DNA of 64,000 nucleotides from Lutraria lutraria (Eukaryota; Mollusca; Bivalvia; Venerida; Mactridae), in contig OZ026851.1 of the NCBI GenBank assembly GCA_964023205.1, positions 8,101,637 through 8,165,636 on the forward strand, in the 5' to 3' direction. The notes beneath the pieces are model-generated. The model had not been told where the DNA came from. It did no database searches and worked only from the letters and a program-made list of their open reading frames with translations. Below, piece by piece: positions 56,848 to 64,000 of this stretch (the stretch's first letter is position 1; the number at the start of each line of letters is the position of its first letter). The translations under genes were made by a program, and so were the position numbers.

Positions 56848-57015
56848 AAAACCAGTGGCCATCCTTAAGAAAGAGAAAATGTGGCCTTTATTGACAGGTG
56901 ACCTTTATTTGGAGGTCATTTGTTCTAGATATTCAATGGCAGTTCTTTAAAGAATAGCCTATATTCAGAGGATGGCCTTTATTCAGGGGTGACCCCTTAC
57001 ACAGGTTTGACTGTA
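56848..57015 (+). repeat. Family F repeat
   Basis: CAGCCAAACCAAAACCAGTG to ACACAGGTTTGACTGTA, with GGCCTTTATTGACAGGTGAC inside. Confidence 0.7.
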
Positions 57016-57165
57016 TTTAGTCAGGTCCTTTACTAACTTAGTTTGTCTGTTTATACTTCGTTAAGCACTTTTGTGAATAGATATTCCATAAATCCAACTT
57101 ATATATTTTCATATTTTGTCTAGTTAATGATCATTCAATTAACACCAAAATTGTTCTTTTTATAG

Positions 57166-57250
57166 CATGGTGCAGAGAACTTAGAAATCACTCATTAACT
57201 GGAGTTGTTTTCCCACGATGCTCCTGTATTGATCTGATGCCTACCTGAGG
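57166..57250 (+). ncRNA. Candidate exon of the unknown + strand transcript
   Basis: Acceptor ttctttttatag and donor GTATGT bracket 85 bp of non-repetitive sequence. It would lie in the 3' UTR if the upstream stop is real. Confidence 0.2.
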
Positions 57251-57499
57251 GTATGTACACAAGTCTCAAGTATAGTTTCATAGACATGTCTTAGCTTAGA
57301 TTCTATAATTGTTACTTCGCATATTTTCAATTATAATTATAATAAGGGCTTACTTATTTGTCAAGTACAAACATATGTTCTTGAACTAGATTTTGTGTCA
57401 GCTAATGGATCCTCATAAAAGCAGGACCATGGTTGCATTTCATCGGAGTGTGGTCAGTTGTTTCCGAACATTATTAGTCAATAGTCAAAAGTTGATAAC

Positions 57500-57751
57500 G
57501 TGCGATTTTACTAAACTGTCAAAGCTGCATAATTTCACGGTCAATGCTTGCATTTATTTTTACCCTCAGCAATGTAGTACCATAGAATTACTTTGGTAAT
57601 CTGTACTATGATTTATATACAATTATGTATTTAGCAATGACTACAAAACATTATATAATGGTAAAAAAAATGTGGTATGGTATGAAGCTAAAAATAATCA
57701 CATTCATTGACTGTGTAATTATTTAGCTTTGACAGTTTAATAAAATTGCAC
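57500..57751. mobile_element. Foldback MITE (family H), copy 2
   Basis: GTGCGATTTTACTAAACTGT to GTTTAATAAAATTGCAC with long complementary arms. Confidence 0.8.
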
Positions 57752-57779
57752 CACACATTATATTAAGCAACAAACAATT

Positions 57780-58560
57780 AGCTAGTCAGTCGATGCCAAG
57801 TTACATACGCTAAGTAACATATAACTAGCTAATCACTTTCCAAGTTATATTCACCAATTAACATACAATTTACCAGTCACCAAGTCATAAACACTAATTA
57901 ACATACAATTAACCAGTCATATCACAAGTTATATACACTAATTAACATACAATTAACCAGTCACAACACAAGTTGTATACACTAATTAACATACAATTAG
58001 CCTGTCACCAAGTTATATGCACTAATCAATATACAATTAGCCAGTCACTACACAAGTTATATACACTAATTAACATACAATTAACCAGTCACAACACAGG
58101 CTATATACACTAATTAACATACAATTAACCTGGCACCAAGTTATATACACTAATTAACATACCAATTAACCAGTCACAACACAAGTTATATACACTAATT
58201 AACATACAATTAGCCTGTCACTACATAAGTTATATACACTAATTAACATACAATCAGCCAGTCACTACATAAGTTATATACACTAATTAACATACAATTA
58301 GCCAGTCACTTTCCAAGTTATATACACTAATTAACATACAATAAGCCAGTCACTACACAAGTTGTATACACTAATTAACATACAATTAGCCAGTCACAAC
58401 ACAAGTTATATACACTAATTAACATACAATTAGCCAGTCACTACATAAGTTATATACACTAATTAACATACATTTAGCCGGTCATTTTCCAAGTTATATA
58501 CACTAATTAACATACAATTAGCTGGCCACTTACCTTGTTATAAACAATCAGCCAGTCACT
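57780..58560. repeat. 44-bp minisatellite, about 16 copies
   Basis: Unit ACTAATTAACATACAATTAG, CCAGTCACTACACAAG, TTATATAC; occasional deletions (for example units lacking TACACAA). The array frays into related words up to about 58,960. Confidence 0.9.
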
Positions 58561-59289
58561 GACATTGTCTTATACATTTGGTCCATCACATACTATGTAT
58601 ACCTACCTAGTTATATCAGTTATATCATTAACATTTTGTCACTTACTTGGTCAGATACTTACATAGTTATATACATTTAGCTGGTTACTTAGCCAGTCAC
58701 TTATGATATTATAGACACAACCAGTCACTGATAATGTAATTATGATAAGGTAAGCGATTGACTTAGTTTTTTACATAACCTATTTAAAAATACTTGTTAA
58801 AAATAGTTAGTCACTTAGCAGGTTATATACACTTGGTCAGATGTAACTTACTTTAGTTACTTGCACTAAGTCAGTTATATACACGGTCAATCACTGACTA
58901 AGTAAAATATGGTAAGTGCCTGGTTAATTGTATATAACTGTGTAAGCATCTGACACTTATAGTCACTTACCTATAGTCTCATAGACTTAGACATGTCTTG
59001 CATAATATGGCTGTTAAAATTAATAGAACACATTTTGTTGATGGTCATGTAGCTTATATGAAAAAAATAGGCATATTTTACAAAGGGATGTTATAAGTTT
59101 TGTTAAGTGTACTTGTAGGAAATATACAATCATTGAAAGTGTTCATTATCAAATTTGGAGTAGTATATTTCTTGATGTATTAATTGTGTATAAATATATG
59201 ATTGTTAAATAAGAGTATTTTTTATGTGATGTGATAATGCAATAATTTAGGGATGTAATATTTGTATAATGTCATGGTGATAATTTAGG

Positions 59290-59525
59290 AACAAGATGTT
59301 GAAAATGAGATACACAAGGCCGACTTTTAGACCTTTGTTGGTCTGTGTAAAGTGCAGACACTTATGGAAAATTTTGCCGTCTTTGTGGGCAATTTTTTTT
59401 CTTTTTTTTTTACTTCTGCTTTCTTCAGATATTTACTTGTTTGTATGCTTATAATATTTGTGTTGAATTTCATAAAATATGATTGTCACAATTCAAAATT
59501 TTTGAATAAAAATTACTAACAAAAT
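59290..59525 (+). ncRNA. Candidate terminal exon with poly(A) signal
   Basis: Acceptor-like gtgataatttag at 59289; AATAAA at 59504-59509. The only poly(A) signal that fits an end for the candidate + strand transcript. Confidence 0.2.
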
Positions 59526-59879
59526 ACCAAGTCTAGCAGTTTATTTATACTCTTGTAATGATGTTATGACAAAAGTAAATCATATTAATTTGTATACCAA
59601 AAAATGCATTTTATATACACAACAATAACACAATATATTGCCAGAAAAGTCATACTTATGTCTCTACCTGAATCTTTCTATTACAACACACAAATATATT
59701 TCGGAATTAATTGTACAGTGCAACACCCCGTGTGAACAGCTAATATTGGCTGTTGTTTAGAGGTCCGCTCTGTACCTAGTGTTCTCACAAAAAGTTATAG
59801 ACCTCCCGTAATATGTAGGACAAGTAATCCTACACATGACCCTTATCATAATAGGGGCTGCAGACTAATTAACAACATA

Positions 59880-60041
59880 TGTCATTTTATTAAACTGTCA
59901 AACCTTCGATTAATTTTGTAATTTATACGATAAGATGTTGAATTAACAATACGCTACATTAAAAAATTATGAGGAATGGGACATTGCCTAATGATAAAAG
60001 TGAATGCATAAATAAAGTTTTGACAGTTTAATAAAATGTCA
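59880..60041. mobile_element. Foldback MITE (family H), short copy 3
   Basis: TGTCATTTTATTAAACTGTC to GACAGTTTAATAAAATGTCA; internally deleted compared with the others. Confidence 0.75.
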
Positions 60042-60587
60042 CAATAAAGAATACAAGTACAGTGTTGTTGAGGATGATTGATCTAGAGAGGGTTTCAACG
60101 GGAGTATAAACAATGCTCAGACAGAAATGAAGAATTTTCATTTTTTTGCAAATTGATTATACCTATGACAATTTGACATGTTTTTGTGTCAATGTCATTC
60201 TTACATACAGTAATGCTCTTCCTTAGGAAAGTAATGCTGTACAATCCTCATTTATGGTACCCAGTAGACTTTCAGTTTAACATTAAGATCAGCTTCAAGG
60301 ATCATGTTGAGTCAAAAACAAACATACAATGTATACAAAACTATATCCCCCCCAAAAAAAAGTGGTGGGGGCAAAAAAATGTACACAAAATAATTGACGT
60401 TCACGGAACATTTACAATGATGATTAGTTTGTGACTTAACAATCAATAAAGATGTAAAAAGTTGTATCTGCTATAAACACTTGTCCCCAATTTAAAACTG
60501 AATCAAACTAACATGTAAGGGAAATGTTTCATTCAATTATAAATTCATATTTTAATGATACAGAATGAATGAATTGAAAGAAGGCGA

Positions 60588-60701
60588 TTACAAATCTTGT
60601 TGTCTAGAAGATATTTCTCTAACCAAGTTTTTTTTTCCATTGTTGTGTTGAAAGATTTCACAGTAAACCATACCTACATCCAAGATTGTATCCTGTATCA
60701 C
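60588..60701 (-). CDS. Candidate terminal exon of an unknown minus-strand gene
   Basis: On the minus strand, acceptor gatgtttttgtag, then 37 codons VIQDTILDVGMVYCEIFQHN, NGKKNLVREISSRQQDL and TAA. It accepts phase 0 from the exon at 62172. No family is recognised. Confidence 0.3.
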   Translation of the reverse strand: MIQDTILDVGMVYCEIFQHNNGKKNLVREISSRQQDL

Positions 60702-61067
60702 CTACAAAAACATCAGATAAAAAATAAAACAGAAATAACTTCATACAATTATTTACAGTTCAATAGACCTTAGTTAGTGTTTCTTTGTTTTATTGACATT
60801 ATGTCAGAAATCAACAACTTTTAGAACATTATGATTTAAGAAATATAAAAACACTGCAGATACAACAAGATGCTGTGTTCAGGGAATGCCCCTGTTGCAT
60901 GCTTGTCAAGAAAAAGTTCATTAGAATAATTCTAAGTCCATATAAAGGCAAAGTGAGGTTGGTTGGTATGGTTGGATTGAGAATGATAGTAGGCAACAAC
61001 TGTATGAAGTATTCAAGTGTTCTAGTTAGTGGTGTTGGTGCTAGATGAAACTGTAAAATCTACTTAA

Positions 61068-61321
61068 AGACGTTTTCGGTAGTTCGCTACATTTTTTCAC
61101 ATAGACATATAGGAAAAATTAAAACTGATCAACTACCCAAAAATTCAAATTCAAGGGCAGATAACTCAAAAACGAGATCAGTGACCCCCCAATTTTTTTC
61201 GCTTAAAATGTTTCTGTTATCATATGCTATGATCATGCAAAGTTTAAAAAAAATTCATCAATCTGTTTTAATTTTTCCTATATGTCTATATGAAAAATGT
61301 AGCGAACTGCCGAAAACGTCT
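61068..61321. mobile_element. 254-bp MITE with TTAA duplication
   Basis: Ends AGACGTTTTCGGTAGTTCGC and GCGAACTGCCGAAAACGTCT are inverted repeats (one mismatch). TTAA at 61064-61067 and 61322-61325. Interior shared with 11285-11500. Confidence 0.92.
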
Positions 61322-61589
61322 TTAAACTCATATTGGTTGACAGACAGGACAATTACCATAATGCCTATTGCATCATACATAACTGAGCAAGTAACTGAAT
61401 AAATTCATATATAAATGTATATAACTAAGTAAGTAACTGACTAAGTATTCTGGTGTTCTCGTACGGATGGACAAAAGGATGGAAGGACAGACAGGACAAT
61501 CAATATGTGTCTCCTGCATTATAGATGCTGGAGGTATAAAAAGCTACATCATAGAATTCTTTCATACCAGGTTGACATCTGCTGGTACA

Positions 61590-61855
61590 GTGTGATTTTA
61601 TTAACCTGTTAAAGCTAAATAATTTCATGGTCACTGAATGCAATTATTTTCAGCTTCTTACCTCAGTTGATAGTTTTTGTTAGGGAATGTTCCATTCTGC
61701 ATGTTTATATAATATTATGTTGTACATGCACATTGAACAACAGGTATAATGAAAATTATCTTAAGAATTATGAAAGTAATCGAACCTTAGCTAAAAATAA
61801 ATGCAAAGCATTGACCATAAAATTATGCAGCTTTGACAGTTTGATAAAATTGCAC
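61590..61855. mobile_element. Foldback MITE (family H), copy 4
   Basis: GTGTGATTTTATTAACCTGT to CAGTTTGATAAAATTGCAC; arms share AAGCTAAATAATTTCATGGT against ACCATAAAATTATGCAGCTT. Confidence 0.8.
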
Positions 61856-62171
61856 AATATCTGGCTTTAAATTCTGATTATCAATTAACCAAGATCAAAC
61901 ATCAACATGAGGACTGATTATTTTCAACCATTAGCAACATGTTTTTGAATGTCTAGTTCTAAACAGAAACAATCATTCACGTTAAGCTTAATTTTTATAA
62001 ATAACTCAGAACTTAAAATGTTCCTGACTTAAATAGTTTTCCCTGGTTCAATATTCTCAGATAGTAATGTCAGTCATGTATTAATTAATGACTGTTTTAT
62101 ATCATCCAAGTTTTTAGCCAATATTATCTCATCAAAATTCAGATCATATATAAGACATATTATTTACTTAC

Positions 62172-62215
62172 CATCTTCCTTGGATACTGCTGAACAATTT
62201 TCTTGGATTTAATAT
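62172..62215 (-). CDS. Candidate internal exon of an unknown minus-strand gene
   Basis: On the minus strand, acceptor tctattttctag and strong donor GTAAGT enclose 44 nt. The frame that fits the next exon reads IKSKKIVQQYPRKM, ending at phase 0. Upstream exons were not found. Confidence 0.35.
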
Positions 62216-62426
62216 CTAGAAAATAGATAGAGAGACATTCAATAAACATTGAAAAAGTAGAAAATCTTACAAAACAAATTTTGTACTTTTGAAATCCCCA
62301 CTGTTGCTATGACGATAGAAAATGAAAACCAGTCAACAAACTTTATCCCTCATTGGTTGCTTCGGCACCGTCTCCTAATTAAAGTAAAGCAGCTTACTAG
62401 TTCCTGTTCCGAATTGCAGTGCAATT

Positions 62427-62503
62427 CGAGGGCTCAGCGCAACACAGTCGTAACTTGTTCTTATTTCAATATGAGTTACGACACTGTTGCGTTGAACCCT
62501 CGA
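62427..62503. mobile_element. 77-bp hairpin MITE, copy 9
   Basis: CGAGGGCTCAGCGCAACACA to GTTGAACCCTCGA; ATT on both sides (62424-62426, 62504-62506). Confidence 0.93.
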
Positions 62504-62639
62504 ATTCTAAATGAATTTAAGTTCAGTTTCCATGAGTACTTTAAGTACTTTGATTGCAAGATGATAACAATGTTAGATCATGAATACAGAAAGATTTACT
62601 TGAGTTTATCTGGGTTACAAATTCATTCATTTAGGCAAT

Positions 62640-63660
62640 AGTATAGTGGCATATTTCTGTATTATTAAATTATAGATTACTTTTGTGAAAATTTATCAGA
62701 TTTTCATGATAATATTTTTTGACATTACGGTGTATCATGGATTTCCTCCCGAAAAATGGTCATTTTTTGAGCAGTCAATGAACAATAAAGAAATTTTGCA
62801 TGAACATGCTTTAAGATATTGGCTAATGCAGAAATGATCTATTCAAATGATATTTCCATGGAAACTGTGCAAAAAGCACCACCTAATGGAGTGGTATGTT
62901 TTTCATTGATTTTCATGTTAATTCCTGCATTGCTTCATTAATTTTGTACATTAAGTTATGCAATTTACATAACTGCAATGCTAAATCATTTCCAAATCCA
63001 AAAAATACAAGAATGTTATATTTTGTCATCAATACATTTTAAAAGACGCCGAACAAACTCTGTAGGGGTGGCAATTTACAATGCCAAAAAATGAGACATT
63101 TATCTCTCATTCACATCAATACTGAAAAAACATCCTGATGAACTAAAATACAGTACAGATTCTTTAAACAATTTGAAAAAAATAAAAACAAGTGGTCACT
63201 GACGTTTTCGCACCAATAAAACTTATTTACACCCATATTGGAAACCAGCGACACACCTTAAATGGAACCCTATCTCCTAACCCACCTACATGTATTAAGT
63301 GGACGAAAAATATTTTCATGAAAGCAAGGACTTATATATATACATAGATTTGCAACTTCCGTATTTACAGTTTGAATTGTGCTACTTCTCAATAAAACAC
63401 GTTTTCTGTATACATAGCAAACAGAGTTTAAAAAATGACCTGAAAAAAAGTTGCACTTTCTAAACTTATATTAATTTTATTTTCTGGTTATAGCTGGCGA
63501 GTATTGCAATGGATTATGGGATTGCCGATCGATATTGTTTTTTTAGCAGTTGCGAAACCATGTATGTATATATAATTATGTCCTTGATAAAGGTAAAACA
63601 TTCTCTCAAAAAATTAACTCACTAAGTGTATGCAAAAATATGTCATCATACAACAGCAAA
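62640..63660. other. Unassigned AT-rich sequence
   Basis: No exon, RNA gene or repeat that I can support. Confidence 0.4.
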
Positions 63661-63668
63661 AAGAATTT

Positions 63669-63907
63669 ACAGCGCAACCTCCCTACAACAGCCACCAATG
63701 GGAAGAAAAGGATGGCTATTGTAAGGAGATGGCTGTTGTTGAGGAGAGTGAAAATAGAGTAAAATATCAATCTAGGTTGCTAGTATAATGGCTGTAATAA
63801 GGAGGTGGCTGTTGTTGAGGAGAGTGAAAATAGAGTAAAATATCAATCTAGGTTGCTAGTATACTGACTGTTGTTTGGAGGTGACCATTCATGGAGGCTA
63901 CACTGTA
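63669..63907 (+). repeat. Family G relative with an internal duplication
   Basis: ACAGCGCAACCTCCCTACAA to GGAGGCTACACTGTA. Inside, GAGGAGAGTGAAAATAGAGT and ATCAATCTAGGTTGCTAGTA occur twice, 79 bp apart. Confidence 0.65.
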
Positions 63908-64000
63908 TATATAAGGAAAATATGTACAATAAAACTACCTCTTGATTTCCTGTCTGTAATATCTGATCTTTAATACACATTATCATCTTATTGTTTTATC

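Overview
This window is animal nuclear DNA. It is AT-rich and carries split genes with GT-AG introns, tRNA-derived SINEs, many short inverted-repeat elements (MITEs) and arrays of about 160 bp inside mobile elements. That mix, with the degenerate 'aaaggtcaaggtcac' repeats, points to a mollusc, most likely a bivalve. The species is inferred, not proven.

Two conserved genes are read on the + strand. Positions 9547-17860 hold the last six coding exons of a retinoic acid receptor (RAR) type nuclear receptor: the end of the DNA-binding-domain extension, the hinge and the whole ligand-binding domain. The zinc-finger exons are not visible and should lie before position 1. Positions 27108-44128 hold what appears to be a complete ARMC8 gene, a subunit of the CTLH/GID ubiquitin ligase. 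Nineteen coding exons join in frame to 660 codons plus a stop. The first, 18-nt exon is the least certain. The genes are tandem neighbours with no sign of a shared function.

Layout: 1-9546 is RAR intron with a SINE and four minisatellites. 9547-17860 is RAR, with a 109-bp tandem repeat that copies the 3' end of one exon together with its splice donor. 17861-27107 is intergenic and made of old repeats. 27108-44128 is ARMC8, with a hAT-like element, foldbacks, SINEs and MITEs in its introns. 44129-55200 is repeat-rich, with Helitron/Helentron-like elements that contain 162-bp and 160-bp arrays. 55560-59530 may hold exons of an unknown + strand transcript, interrupted by minisatellites. 59.5-64 kb has hints of an unknown minus-strand gene converging on it (two candidate exons).

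The most distinctive items are: (1) a 77-bp near-palindromic element in nine copies, all exactly 77 bp, eight with a matching 3-bp target duplication and several nested in other repeats; (2) the exon/donor-derived minisatellite in RAR; (3) a recurring 3' signature, a short GC-rich hairpin followed by TCTTG or TCTAG and then T, shared by at least eight otherwise different elements. No bacterial genes, CRISPR array or virus was recognised.
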